DNA of 64,000 nucleotides from an uncultured Lachnospiraceae bacterium (GTDB lineage Bacteria > Bacillota > Clostridia > Lachnospirales > Lachnospiraceae). The stretch spans positions 1 to 64,000 of the forward strand of contig CAJUJP010000005.1 in assembly GCA_910586615.1 (NCBI GenBank), in the 5' to 3' direction. The position numbers and the translations under genes are program-made. The notes beneath the pieces are model-generated. The model ran no database searches. It saw only the letters and a list, made by a program, of their open reading frames with translations, and was not told the DNA's origin. How positions within the stretch are numbered: position 1 is the stretch's first letter; each line of letters opens with the position of its first letter. Positions 18,991 to 27,478 of the stretch are shown one piece after another.

Positions 18991-19060
18991 CGCTTATCCG
19001 AGTCCGCGAAGCGGATCTCGCAATCGAACTTGTTCGATTTGTTATTTTGCGAAGCAAATT
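18991..19060 (-). repeat. Small dispersed hairpin repeat, copy 1
   Basis: Intergenic element between the coiled-coil gene stop and nnr. Read on the minus strand it has three hairpins: one with TTTGC/GCAAA arms touching the stop codon (19045-19060), one with ATCGAAC/GTTCGAT arms (19023-19038), and one with CGAG-A-TCCGC, loop TTC, GCGGA-CTCG (18999-19020), followed by GATAAGCG. The last two hairpins recur at 60738-60785 in opposite orientation, with compensating base changes in the stem. Function unknown. Confidence 0.7.
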
Positions 19061-19802
19061 ACTTTTGGTGTCCGTTTTCTGCAGACTCACTGTTCTGCGG
19101 CTGCACACCGCTTCCTGCATTTTCAGCTTTCCCGGCCTGCACGCCGCTCTTTGCAGACTCGCCGCCTTTTATCTGTTCCACGGATTTCCGGTACTTTTCC
19201 TCAGGATTATACTTCATATCAAAAATATCAATCACATCAGCTCCGAAAATATCATGCATATACGAATAAAGCTGCTGGATCATTGCCTCCTTTTCCTGCT
19301 TGCGGACTACCTTTTTCTTTAATTCTCTCCGAATCCCGCTGATCCAATTCTCTATTTCTTCCAGTTCCTGATTATTTTTCTGCAGCTTCCGATAACACAC
19401 ATCCATCGTGGCCAGCATCAGTCTGTTGTTCAGCTGGCTGATCTCCCTGGGCAGTTCCACCATCTCTTCCTCATAGGCTTCCAGCTTCTCATTGCACTCG
19501 TTGACAAGGCGCCTGAGTTCCTCCATCTTCTTTTCCAGCTTTTTCGAAGGCGCTTTCCCCATCTCGTCCGCCAGAACCACAATCTCATCCATGGTCTTCT
19601 TCTTTATCTTCTTAAGTTCTTTGCTTTCCACATTGGCCTTGCCCTGGCGTTTGAGCAGTTCGTTCATCTCGCCTTCCATGCGCTTGATTTCCGATGTGTA
19701 TTCATTTTTGGTAAAAAGCTTATACCATTTGTTATCCAATGTAAGAATGGGGATCTTCTTACCGACCAACGCCGGCTGAAATACTTCTTCTGTCCTCGAC
19801 AT
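19059..19802 (-). CDS. Hypothetical coiled-coil protein
   Basis: 247 residues, highly charged (Lys/Glu), predicted largely helical: residues about 40-190 show heptad-like Leu/Ile spacing with Lys-rich blocks (KELKKIKKKTMDE, KKLEKKMEELRRL). The N-terminus (residues 1-35, PALVGKKIPILTLDNKWYKLF) looks like a small folded segment. The C-terminal 40 residues are Gly/Ser/Asn/Gln-rich and contain an imperfect repeat (SAKSGVQAGKAENAGSGVQ). No signal peptide or membrane helix. I do not recognise a characterised family. It lies between rex and nnr on the same strand. Confidence 0.7.
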   Translation of the reverse strand: MSRTEEVFQPALVGKKIPILTLDNKWYKLFTKNEYTSEIKRMEGEMNELLKRQGKANVESKELKKIKKKTMDEIVVLADEMGKAPSKKLEKKMEELRRLVNECNEKLEAYEEEMVELPREISQLNNRLMLATMDVCYRKLQKNNQELEEIENWISGIRRELKKKVVRKQEKEAMIQQLYSYMHDIFGADVIDIFDMKYNPEEKYRKSVEQIKGGESAKSGVQAGKAENAGSGVQPQNSESAENGHQK

Positions 19803-19907
19803 ATGTCACCGTTCCTCTCTACATTGCATCTGTATACGCAAAAAACATATCCAGAGCAATCCAACCCGCAGATAATCTAATCTTAATGTAGCTGACACAC
19901 TGTACAT

Positions 19908-20540
19908 TTACCCGTCATGGGAAGCCAGATTGTAGGACAGCTTCATCAGACTGTCCGAAAGATGTACATTCTCCACCCGGATATGATCCGGTACATGCAG
20001 ATCCACATGGGCGAAATTCCAGATCCCTCTGATCCCGCACGACACAAGTCTCTCCGCCACCTCCACGGCACCGTTCTTTGGTATGGTTAGTACTGCAATA
20101 TCAATCCCGTTCTCTCTGACAAACTGCTCCATCTCCTCCATGGGACGCACCTCAATCTCCCTGATGCGGATGCCGTGCAGTTCCTTCTTACTGTCAAATA
20201 TCCCCCGGAAAATAAATCCTCTCCGCTCAAAATTCATATAGTTGACAAGCGCCTGTCCCAGATGTCCGGCGCCTACTATGATCAGGTTGTGTTCCTTATG
20301 AAGCCCCAGAATCTTTCCGATCTCCTCATAGAGATAACCCACATTGTATCCGTATCCCTGCTGGCCGAATCCGCCGAAATTATTCAGATCCTGCCTGATC
20401 TGCGATGCTGTCACCCGCATGATATCGCTCAGTTCCTGTGAAGATACTCTTTCGATTCCCTCATCCTTCAATTCACCGAGATACCTGAAATATCTGGGTA
20501 AACGGCCAATAACAGCCTGTGAAATTTCCTTTTCTTCCAC
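19908..20540 (-). CDS. rex: Redox-sensing transcriptional repressor Rex
   Basis: Cytoplasmic NADH/NAD+ sensor that represses fermentation and redox genes when NADH is low. The 210-residue protein has an N-terminal winged helix (about 1-80; RVSSQELSDIMRVTASQIRQDL is the recognition region) and a Rossmann fold with GAGHLGQALVNY and FDSKKELHG, plus the C-terminal swapped helix. The start is GTG at 20540 preceded by AGGGGGTGA. A consensus promoter with an overlapping Rex-like operator lies just upstream, suggesting autoregulation. Confidence 0.95.
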   Translation of the reverse strand: MEEKEISQAVIGRLPRYFRYLGELKDEGIERVSSQELSDIMRVTASQIRQDLNNFGGFGQQGYGYNVGYLYEEIGKILGLHKEHNLIIVGAGHLGQALVNYMNFERRGFIFRGIFDSKKELHGIRIREIEVRPMEEMEQFVRENGIDIAVLTIPKNGAVEVAERLVSCGIRGIWNFAHVDLHVPDHIRVENVHLSDSLMKLSYNLASHDG

Positions 20541-20607
20541 CCCGCTGTCACCCCCTGCACTTTTCTATCTTAAAATTACTGTCCGCAACCTTCACAGTAA
20601 CATCATA

Positions 20608-20636
20608 AGTATACAACTGTGTTAAATAACTGTCAA
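20608..20636 (-). promoter_or_regulatory. rex promoter with overlapping Rex-like operator
   Basis: Minus strand: TTGACA (20636-20631), 17 bp, TATACT (20613-20608), near consensus. The 18-bp stretch 20619-20636 (GTGTTAAATAACTGTCAA on the plus strand) matches the published Rex consensus TTGTTAANNNNTTAACAA at 10 of 14 fixed positions and covers the -35 box and part of the spacer. Confidence 0.6.
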
Positions 20637-20641
20637 ACAAG

Positions 20642-20670
20642 TTGACATGTTTCCTTTCTGACGGTAAACT
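20642..20670 (+). promoter_or_regulatory. Promoter of the ABC-F gene
   Basis: TTGACA (20642-20647), 17 bp, TAAACT (20665-20670); predicted transcription start about 45 bp before the ABC-F ATG. Its -35 box lies only five bases from the -35 box of the divergent rex promoter. Confidence 0.65.
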
Positions 20671-20720
20671 GATGTCATTACGGTTTACGCACAAAAAAAG
20701 AAAAAGGAAAGGTTAAGACA

Positions 20721-22694
20721 ATGATACTCTCTGTCAGTAATATCGACAAATCTTTTCATGAAGTTCCCATCCTGCAAAACGTATCTTTTCATATTGAAGA
20801 TTATGACAAAGCCGCCATCGTAGGCATAAACGGCGCCGGCAAGACTACACTGCTGCGCATTATTATGGGTGAGCTTTCCGCGGATGACGGCATCGTCACC
20901 GTCACAAGGGACAAGACCATCGGATATCTCTCTCAGCACGAAGCCGTGTCCGGTGAAAACACAATCTATGACGAACTGCTCGCCGTAAAGCAGGATATCA
21001 TCGATCTGGAACAGCGGATCCGCTCTGTGGAACTGCAGATGAAGACCGCCTCCGAAGATACTCTGCAGCGCCTGATGGATACTTACTCCAATCTGACCCA
21101 TGTCTTTGAGTCAGCTAACGGTTATGCATATAAAAGCGAACTTGTAGGCGTCCTAAAAGGGCTTGGATTTACAGAGGAGGAATTCTCCCGCCGTGTCTCC
21201 ACACTCTCCGGCGGACAGAAAACACGTGTGGCGCTTGGCAAACTGCTTTTGTTAAAGCCTGATCTGATTATTCTGGATGAGCCCACAAACCACCTGGATC
21301 TGTCTTCCATCACCTGGCTGGAAACATATCTGCTTAATTATAAAGGTGCTGTGATCATCGTGTCCCATGACCGTTACTTTCTGGACCGGATCGCAAATAA
21401 AGTGATCGAACTTGACAACACAAAAGCCACCGTGTTTACCGGTAATTACTCTGACTATGCCCTTAAGAAAGAACAGCTGCGCACTGCCCGGTATCATGCT
21501 TATGTGAAACAGCAGCAGGAAATCAGGCATCAGGAAGATGTCATTGAGAAACTGAAATCATTTAACCGTGAAAAATCCATCCGCCGGGCGGAAAGCCGGG
21601 AAAAAATGCTCGAAAAGATTGAAGTTATTGAGAAACCTTCCGAAGTACGCGCTGACATGCACCTGAAGCTGGAACCGAAATATGCCAGCGGCAACGATGT
21701 GCTCCACGTGGAAAACCTGTCAAAATCCTTCGGATCTCTCACCCTGTTCGAGCAGCTCGGTTTCGATATCAAAAAAGGCGAGCATGTGGCTGTCATCGGT
21801 GATAACGGCACGGGCAAGACTACCATTCTCAAAATGATCAACGGCCTGACTCCGCCCGATACCGGTGAAATCCGTCTTGGTTCCAACGTAGCCATCGGTT
21901 ATTACGACCAGGAGCATCATGTGCTTCATATGGACAAAACACTTTTTGAGGAGATTTCCGACGATTATCCGACCCTCACCAATACGGAGATCCGCAATAC
22001 ACTGGCCGCTTTTCTTTTCACCGGAGACGACGTGTTCAAGCAGATCAAAGCGTTGAGCGGCGGGGAGCGGGGACGTGTTTCCCTCGCCAAGCTTATGCTC
22101 TCGGAAGCCAATTTTCTCATTCTGGACGAGCCTACGAACCATCTGGACATCATGTCCAAGGAGATTCTGGAAGACGCGCTGAACGCCTATACAGGCACGG
22201 TTCTCTACGTGTCCCATGACCGTTATTTCATCAATAAGACCGCCACCAGAATCCTTGACTTAAACCGCAAGGTGCTGACCGGATACCTTGGCAATTACGA
22301 TTACTATCTGGAAAAAAAAGATGAACAGCTGGCTCTGATCGACAACGCTGTTAAAAATGTCCACGCTCCCGCACACAGCGGTCAAAACGGGCTGACCGGC
22401 AAAACAGCCTCAGGAGAAGCGGCATCATCATCCTCTCCTGCCGCCGACAGTAAACAGGACTGGCTGGCACGAAAGGAACAACAGGCGGCACAGCGCAAAA
22501 AAGAAAACGAGTTAAAAAAGTGTGAAGACCGCATCCAGCAGTTGGAAAACCGCAATGAGGAAATCGACACGCTCATGGCTTCGCCTGATGTCTGCACTGA
22601 CGTGGCAAAACTGCAGGAATTAAGCAAAGAGCGGGAATCTAACGACACCGAATTATCTGATCTGTACGAAAAATGGGAGCTGCTCTCGGAATGA
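20721..22694 (+). CDS. ABC-F family ATP-binding cassette protein
   Basis: Cytoplasmic twin-ATPase of the ABC-F class, which acts on ribosomes (translation factors and antibiotic-resistance ribosome-protection proteins) rather than in transport. 657 residues, no membrane helices. First cassette: Walker A GINGAGKTT (about residue 37), signature LSGGQKTRVALGKLLL, Walker B LIILDEPTNHLD. Second cassette: Walker A GDNGTGKTT (about 362), signature LSGGERGRVSLAKLML, Walker B LILDEPTNHLD. The charged inter-domain linker (about 245-310) is the P-site tRNA-interaction motif region, and the C-terminus (about 590-657) is coiled-coil like Uup. The only plus-strand gene in the left 41 kb; its own consensus promoter faces that of rex. 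Specific subfamily not assigned. Confidence 0.93.
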   Translation: MILSVSNIDKSFHEVPILQNVSFHIEDYDKAAIVGINGAGKTTLLRIIMGELSADDGIVTVTRDKTIGYLSQHEAVSGENTIYDELLAVKQDIIDLEQRIRSVELQMKTASEDTLQRLMDTYSNLTHVFESANGYAYKSELVGVLKGLGFTEEEFSRRVSTLSGGQKTRVALGKLLLLKPDLIILDEPTNHLDLSSITWLETYLLNYKGAVIIVSHDRYFLDRIANKVIELDNTKATVFTGNYSDYALKKEQLRTARYHAYVKQQQEIRHQEDVIEKLKSFNREKSIRRAESREKMLEKIEVIEKPSEVRADMHLKLEPKYASGNDVLHVENLSKSFGSLTLFEQLGFDIKKGEHVAVIGDNGTGKTTILKMINGLTPPDTGEIRLGSNVAIGYYDQEHHVLHMDKTLFEEISDDYPTLTNTEIRNTLAAFLFTGDDVFKQIKALSGGERGRVSLAKLMLSEANFLILDEPTNHLDIMSKEILEDALNAYTGTVLYVSHDRYFINKTATRILDLNRKVLTGYLGNYDYYLEKKDEQLALIDNAVKNVHAPAHSGQNGLTGKTASGEAASSSSPAADSKQDWLARKEQQAAQRKKENELKKCEDRIQQLENRNEEIDTLMASPDVCTDVAKLQELSKERESNDTELSDLYEKWELLSE

Positions 22695-22706
22695 GATCAG
22701 CTCCCG
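22668..22706 (-). terminator. Rho-independent terminator of icd
   Basis: Hairpin arms GGGAGCTG (22675-22682) and CAGCTCCC (22698-22705). On the minus strand the stem is followed by ATTTTT, so it fits termination of icd. It overlaps the last codons of the convergent ABC-F gene. Confidence 0.6.
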
Positions 22707-22711
22707 CATTT

Positions 22712-23920
22712 CTACGCCATAGCATCAAATGTTTCTCTGACAGCCTTGATGAAGTTTTCGCTGTTTAGTACCGTAACATTCTGCAGAGAAGTGATCAGCG
22801 CCAGATCCTTTGTCATCCGGCCGCTTTCGATCGTCTGGACAGTGGCTTTTTCCAGTCTGTCCGCGAAAGCCGCAAGATCCTGATTTCCATCCAGTTCACC
22901 CCTTTTCCGGAGAGCTCCTGTCCATGCAAAAATCGTCGCCACAGAATTGGTAGAGGTCTCCTCACCCTGTAAATGCTTATAATAATGTCTCTGCACAGTC
23001 CCGTGAGCCGCCTCGTATTCATAGACACCGCTGGGAGACACAAGCACAGACGTCATCATCGCAAGAGATCCGAAAGCCGAAGATACCATGTCACTCATCA
23101 CATCACCGTCATAATTCTTGCAGGCCCAGATAAACCCGCCTTTGGCTTTCATGACACGGGCCACCGCATCATCGATCAATGTATAAAAATATTCGATACC
23201 GGCCGCTTCAAACTTATCCTTATACTCCGCATCATAGATTTCCTGGAAAATATCCTTGAAATTGTGATCATATTTTTTGGATATCGTATCTTTTGTGGCA
23301 AACCAGAGATCCTGCTTCGTATCCAGCGCAAAATTGAAACATGCCTTTGCAAAACTGCTGATGGACTTATCCGTGTTGTGAATGCCCTGCAGAATACCGG
23401 CACCGGTAAACTCATGGATCGTCTCCCGGATCTGTGTGCCGTCCCCGGCCGTAAACACCAGTTCCGCCTTGCCTGCGCCGGGTACCTTGATCTCCGTATT
23501 TTTATAAACGTCACCGTAGGCATGACGGGCTAAAGTAATCGGTTTCTCCCAGTTTCTGACACAAGGCTCGATTCCCTTTACCACGATAGGCGCCCGGAAT
23601 ACCGTGCCATCCAAAGCCGCACGAATCGTACCATTGGGGCTCTTCCACATTTCCTTCAGATTATACTCCGTCATGCGGGCCGCATTGGGCGTGATGGTGG
23701 CACATTTCACCGCCACACCATATTTTTTTGTAGCTTCGGCAGAGTCTATGGTAACCTGATCATCGGTTTCGTTACGATGTTCCAGCCCCAGGTCATAATA
23801 CTCCGTCTTTAAATCAATATAGGGCAGCAACAGTTCGTCCTTGATCATTTTCCAGAGGATCCTCGTCATCTCATCCCCGTCCATCTCCACCAGGGGCGTT
23901 GTCATTCTAATTTTCTCCAT
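22712..23920 (-). CDS. icd: NADP-dependent isocitrate dehydrogenase
   Basis: Homodimeric eukaryote-like IDH (402 residues) that converts isocitrate to 2-oxoglutarate and CO2. Conserved motifs: PLVEMDGDEMTRI, KCATITPNAARM, SPNGTIRA (substrate serine), and the metal-binding DDAVARVMKA and YDGDVMSD aspartates, with AHGTVQRHY near the cofactor site. The ATG at 23920 has AGGA seven bases upstream and gives the standard N-terminus MEKIRM; in-frame codons further upstream add unlikely residues. It is the last gene of a probable operon with the GntR regulator and the Re-citrate synthase-like gene, which together point to anabolic 2-oxoglutarate and glutamate supply. Confidence 0.94.
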   Translation of the reverse strand: MEKIRMTTPLVEMDGDEMTRILWKMIKDELLLPYIDLKTEYYDLGLEHRNETDDQVTIDSAEATKKYGVAVKCATITPNAARMTEYNLKEMWKSPNGTIRAALDGTVFRAPIVVKGIEPCVRNWEKPITLARHAYGDVYKNTEIKVPGAGKAELVFTAGDGTQIRETIHEFTGAGILQGIHNTDKSISSFAKACFNFALDTKQDLWFATKDTISKKYDHNFKDIFQEIYDAEYKDKFEAAGIEYFYTLIDDAVARVMKAKGGFIWACKNYDGDVMSDMVSSAFGSLAMMTSVLVSPSGVYEYEAAHGTVQRHYYKHLQGEETSTNSVATIFAWTGALRKRGELDGNQDLAAFADRLEKATVQTIESGRMTKDLALITSLQNVTVLNSENFIKAVRETFDAMA

Positions 23921-24039
23921 GGTAATTTCCTGCCTTTCTGCTTTTTTATTCTCTTTCACTGTACTTTCTGTTATTTTTGATTTTACTGCGTTTATCTTTT
24001 TGTCTGTCTGCTCCCGTACCTGTATTTTTACAGTCTCTT

Positions 24040-24744
24040 CTACGGCTGCTGTACCGCATCTTCCCCGTATATCTCGTTTAATCCGTTTTTCACCATATTG
24101 TCGTAGGCGTTCAGCATATGTCGGTTCGCAAGCTGCTCCGCCTTGTCCGCATCCCCCGACTTTATCGCCTCCATGATCTGCCGGTGTTCATCGTTGGATG
24201 CACGCCCTCTCGTGTTGGTGGCGAGAGTCTTCTGTCTGACACGCAGCACATACTGGTGGTAATCCCGCAGTGTATGTTCCAGCATTTTGGAATCACAGGC
24301 TTCATAAAGAATGTCATGAAAACGGTTGTCCAATTCCGCCATCTGGTCCAGATGCCCCTTGGAAGCATGAAATTCAGCCAGATAGATGTTTTCCTCCATC
24401 TCCTCCATCTGTTCTTTCGTGATCTTCTCCGTGGCCAGTCTGGCGCAAAGCCCCTCCAGCAGAGACCGGATCATATAAATGTCCTTCACATCCTTCGCCG
24501 TTATGCCGGTAACATAAGCTCCTTTATTGGGCACGATCTGGATCAGCCCTTCCAGTTCCAGCTGTCTGAAAGCCTCTCTGACCGGCGTGCGGCTAACTCC
24601 CAGTTCATCTCCGATAGCCACTTCTTTCAGTTCCTCATGCTCCTTATATTTTCCGCTTAAAATGTCCTCCCGCAGTTTCTGAAATACACGTCCCCGCAGG
24701 GAATATTTATCATTAACTTCATTTTTCAAATCATAATTAGCCAT
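24040..24744 (-). CDS. GntR family transcriptional regulator (FadR subfamily, FCD domain)
   Basis: 234 residues. N-terminal winged helix-turn-helix (about 15-80) with ELKEVAIGDELGVSRTPVREAFRQLELEGLI, the classical GntR recognition motif. C-terminal all-helical FCD effector domain (about 95-220) with conserved Asp/His positions (LAEFHASKGHLDQMAELDNRFHDILY), which usually bind a metal and a carboxylate. Located between the citrate-synthase-like gene (114 bp) and icd (119 bp) on the same strand. A tri- or dicarboxylate effector is a reasonable guess. A candidate operator is the 12-bp palindrome at 26356-26367. Confidence 0.9.
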   Translation of the reverse strand: MANYDLKNEVNDKYSLRGRVFQKLREDILSGKYKEHEELKEVAIGDELGVSRTPVREAFRQLELEGLIQIVPNKGAYVTGITAKDVKDIYMIRSLLEGLCARLATEKITKEQMEEMEENIYLAEFHASKGHLDQMAELDNRFHDILYEACDSKMLEHTLRDYHQYVLRVRQKTLATNTRGRASNDEHRQIMEAIKSGDADKAEQLANRHMLNAYDNMVKNGLNEIYGEDAVQQP

Positions 24745-24858
24745 TTTTTCCCTTACTCTATACTCCTTTTCCGGCTTATCGTTTTCTGTCTTACACTCTT
24801 ATGGGTCTGCTTTTCCTCTGTACATCTCAGCGCCCGGACTGTCCTGTTCCTCCCGCCG

Positions 24859-26286
24859 TCAGCATACACCGGGAAGCGAAATTCCCAAATCTGCACAGGT
24901 TTTCCCGATCTGCTCCGTCAGTTCCTCATCAGTAAGCACCGTCACGCGTCCGGCGGCATACTCCTCATCTACCCAGACCTTAAGCGCCCGCACCAGATCA
25001 CAGTTTTTATCCAAATGATTCTCCTCTTTGAGACGGTAATAAGTATTGATCCAGTGAGCGATCCCCGCCAGTCCGGATGTGTTGGATACCGCACAGAGCA
25101 CCGGTCTGTTCAGGAATTTGTCAGTGTCAAAAATATTATAGATCTCCTCGTTTTTGAGCAGTCCGTCCGCATGGATTCCCGCCCGGGTCACATTGAAATT
25201 CTTTCCCACAAAAGGTGTTCTGGGCGGAATCTCATAACCGATCTCTTTCTCATAATATTCTGCCAGTTCCGTGATCACCGTAGTATCCATACCGTTCAGG
25301 CCACCCCTGAGCTGCGCATATTCGAACACCATCGCCTCAAGCGGTGTATTGCCTGTCCTTTCTCCGATTCCGAAAAGGGATGTGTTGATACCGGAACAGC
25401 CGTACAGCCATGCGGTGGTCGAATTGGACACTGCCTTATAAAAATCGTTATGCCCGTGCCATTCGATCAATTCATGGGGTACACCTGCATGGGTATGTAT
25501 CGCATAAATAATCCCCTGCACACTTCTGGGAATGACTGCACCGGGATAATTGACACCGTACCCCATCGTATCACAGGCACGCACCTTGATCGGTATCTTA
25601 TACTCCTCCATGAGCTTCATCAGTTCCATGCAAAAAGGAACGACATATCCGTAAATATCCGCTCTCGTTATATCTTCCAGATGGCATCTCGGACTGATTC
25701 CTTCCTCCAGACAGTCTCTGATCACGCTCAGATAATGATCCATTGCCTGTCTTCTTGTCATCTTCAATTTAAGGAAAATATGATAATCCGAGCAGCTTAC
25801 CAGAATCCCCGTCTCTTTCATGCCGATCTCTTTCACCAGTTTGAAATCGTCCTTGCTGGCACGGATCCAGCTTGTGACTTCCGGGTATTGATACCCGCGC
25901 TCCATACATTTATAGACTGCATCACGGTCCTTCTTACTGTACAAAAAGAATTCGCTGGCACGAATCATCCCGTTTGGCCCGCCCAGCCTGTGCAGATAGT
26001 CATAGATCGTGACGATCTGCTCTGTCGTATACGGCGCTCTGGACTGTTGCCCGTCTCTGAACGTGGTATCTGTGATCCAGATCTCCCTCGGCATATTGTG
26101 GGGTACTGTCCTGTCGTTAAAAGGAATCTTCGGTATCTCCGAATAAGGAAACATATTCCTGAATACATTGGGTTTCTCCACATCATCCAGGATATACATA
26201 TGCTCTTCTATTTCCAGAAGATTGTTATGATCATTCATAGTCACCGGACGATTTGTAAAATTTCCTGCATCATACATGGCTGTCAT
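24859..26286 (-). CDS. DRE-TIM metallolyase, probable Re-citrate synthase (isopropylmalate/homocitrate synthase-like)
   Basis: 475-residue member of the DRE-TIM (isopropylmalate/homocitrate/Re-citrate synthase) family. It has the TTFRDGQQS motif (about residue 75) with the catalytic Arg and metal-binding Asp, and the metal-binding HGHND motif (about 277). Also visible are GIGERTGN and a long N-terminal extension of about 65 residues. It lacks the C-terminal LeuA allosteric domain, and no leu genes are nearby; it is followed by a GntR regulator and icd. This context and overall form resemble the Clostridium kluyveri Re-citrate synthase, which forms citrate from acetyl-CoA and oxaloacetate. Family certain; substrate inferred. 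Start ATG 26286, or 26277 with better-spaced AAGGG. Confidence 0.82.
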   Translation of the reverse strand: MTAMYDAGNFTNRPVTMNDHNNLLEIEEHMYILDDVEKPNVFRNMFPYSEIPKIPFNDRTVPHNMPREIWITDTTFRDGQQSRAPYTTEQIVTIYDYLHRLGGPNGMIRASEFFLYSKKDRDAVYKCMERGYQYPEVTSWIRASKDDFKLVKEIGMKETGILVSCSDYHIFLKLKMTRRQAMDHYLSVIRDCLEEGISPRCHLEDITRADIYGYVVPFCMELMKLMEEYKIPIKVRACDTMGYGVNYPGAVIPRSVQGIIYAIHTHAGVPHELIEWHGHNDFYKAVSNSTTAWLYGCSGINTSLFGIGERTGNTPLEAMVFEYAQLRGGLNGMDTTVITELAEYYEKEIGYEIPPRTPFVGKNFNVTRAGIHADGLLKNEEIYNIFDTDKFLNRPVLCAVSNTSGLAGIAHWINTYYRLKEENHLDKNCDLVRALKVWVDEEYAAGRVTVLTDEELTEQIGKTCADLGISLPGVC

Positions 26287-26355
26287 GCCCTTTCTTCGTC
26301 TATCTGCGGTAATCGGTGTAACGTTACATCGTCACCTGGATGTACGTACCGTATA

Positions 26356-26384
26356 ATTGTATACAATCATACCATTCCTGTCAA
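26356..26384 (-). promoter_or_regulatory. Promoter of the citrate synthase-like operon with palindromic operator
   Basis: Minus strand: TTGACA (26384-26379), 17 bp, TACAAT (26361-26356). The -10 box lies in the perfect 12-bp palindrome ATTGTATACAAT (26356-26367), a shape typical of FadR-type GntR operators. The -35 box overlaps the stop codon of the subtilisin gene upstream. Confidence 0.65.
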
Positions 26385-27301
26385 CCCGAAGTACACATTT
26401 CTTCCAAATTTAACATCCCCCATCCCTGTTTGCTCCAGACATCGCCAAGATCTCTTGCACTGTAGATCATTTTCCGTTTTACCTGTTCGTTATTCATATA
26501 TGGATATTTTTGCAGAAAAAGCGCTGCCGCCCCGGATATAATGGGCGTAGACATGGATGTACCGCTTTTTTTCGCATAGGCATTGCGAAAACCGGCTCTG
26601 TTGCTGCCCCGGCACTGTACATTGCAGGAAATAATATCCGTTCCCGGTGCCACCACATCCGGCTTTCGGTACAGCATATCACTGCTTCCTCTGCCGGAAT
26701 AATTCTCACACAAATCTCTGCGTGCTCCGAAATACCCTCCTTCATGGCATCCCACCGTTATCACCTTACGGCTGCTTCCCAGCGGAGAGATGGTTCCCTC
26801 TGCGGGACCGTTGTTTCCTGCGGCACATACCACCACGATTCCCTGTTCCCACGCCGCATCCAGCAATCCCACCAGTTCCTCCATGCGCTCCTTATCCCCG
26901 CTCGCTCCAATACCAAGAGACACATTCAGGACACGGATCTGATATCGCAGACGGTTGTTGAGCACCCACAGCAGTCCCTTATACATACTTTCTACACTTC
27001 CTTCTCCGTTACGGTCCAGTACCTTCCCCACACACAACCGGCATACCGGTGCCATCCCTCTGTACATTCCTCTGGAAGCATAGCCGCTTCCACCCACACA
27101 TCCTGCCACATGCGTTCCGTGTCCACTGTCGTCATAACACCCCGGCCGGCCGTTCACAAAGTCCGAAAAAGCAATTAAGCGGTTACCAAAATCCGGATGT
27201 CTTCCGATTCCTGTATCCAGGATTGCCACGGAAATATCTTCTGTTGCGATATCTCTCTGCAGATTCTCCCTGCACCCCACTTGTTTTCTAACTCGATTCA
27301 C
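26381..27301 (-). CDS. S8 family serine peptidase (subtilisin-like, no signal peptide)
   Basis: 306-residue subtilase with a complete catalytic triad: Asp29 in LDTGIG, His61 in HGTHVAG, and Ser at about 248 in SGTSMSTP. The oxyanion Asn is in AAGNNG. No signal peptide or recognisable propeptide precedes the catalytic domain, and no cell-wall or P-domain follows, so it resembles intracellular serine proteases such as Bacillus IspA. The start is GTG at 27301 with GGAG seven bases upstream. It lies between a terminator and the citrate operon promoter, so it appears to be a single-gene unit. Confidence 0.92.
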   Translation of the reverse strand: MNRVRKQVGCRENLQRDIATEDISVAILDTGIGRHPDFGNRLIAFSDFVNGRPGCYDDSGHGTHVAGCVGGSGYASRGMYRGMAPVCRLCVGKVLDRNGEGSVESMYKGLLWVLNNRLRYQIRVLNVSLGIGASGDKERMEELVGLLDAAWEQGIVVVCAAGNNGPAEGTISPLGSSRKVITVGCHEGGYFGARRDLCENYSGRGSSDMLYRKPDVVAPGTDIISCNVQCRGSNRAGFRNAYAKKSGTSMSTPIISGAAALFLQKYPYMNNEQVKRKMIYSARDLGDVWSKQGWGMLNLEEMCTSG

Positions 27302-27345
27302 AATCAGTCTCCAAGAACAATATTTCTTCAGGCCAAAGATAAATA

Positions 27346-27385
27346 AAAACCCCGGCTATAGATTTATTCTATGCCGGGAGTTTTT
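27346..27385 (-). terminator. Bidirectional-type terminator after the LRR operon
   Basis: Stem CCCGGC(T)ATAG pairing with CTATGCCGGG. On the minus strand it is followed by TTTTTATTT, so it ends the sortase-LRR operon. The plus strand also shows a T-run. Confidence 0.75.
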
Positions 27386-27478
27386 CCTGGTTCAGTATTT
27401 TAAAATCACATTATAATTCATATGCCGTCGTGCTGTGCTTTATTCGTTCCTGCATATTATTTCTTTCTGAAACAGGCT

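Noticed and set aside
24859..26286. 2-isopropylmalate synthase (leuA) as product name
   Set aside because: No LeuA regulatory domain, no leucine genes nearby, and operon with icd; Re-citrate synthase fits better, though not proven.
25015..26541. 508-codon plus-strand frame over the citrate synthase-like gene
   Set aside because: Covers a conserved gene and its promoter on the other strand; composition typical of reverse-frame noise.
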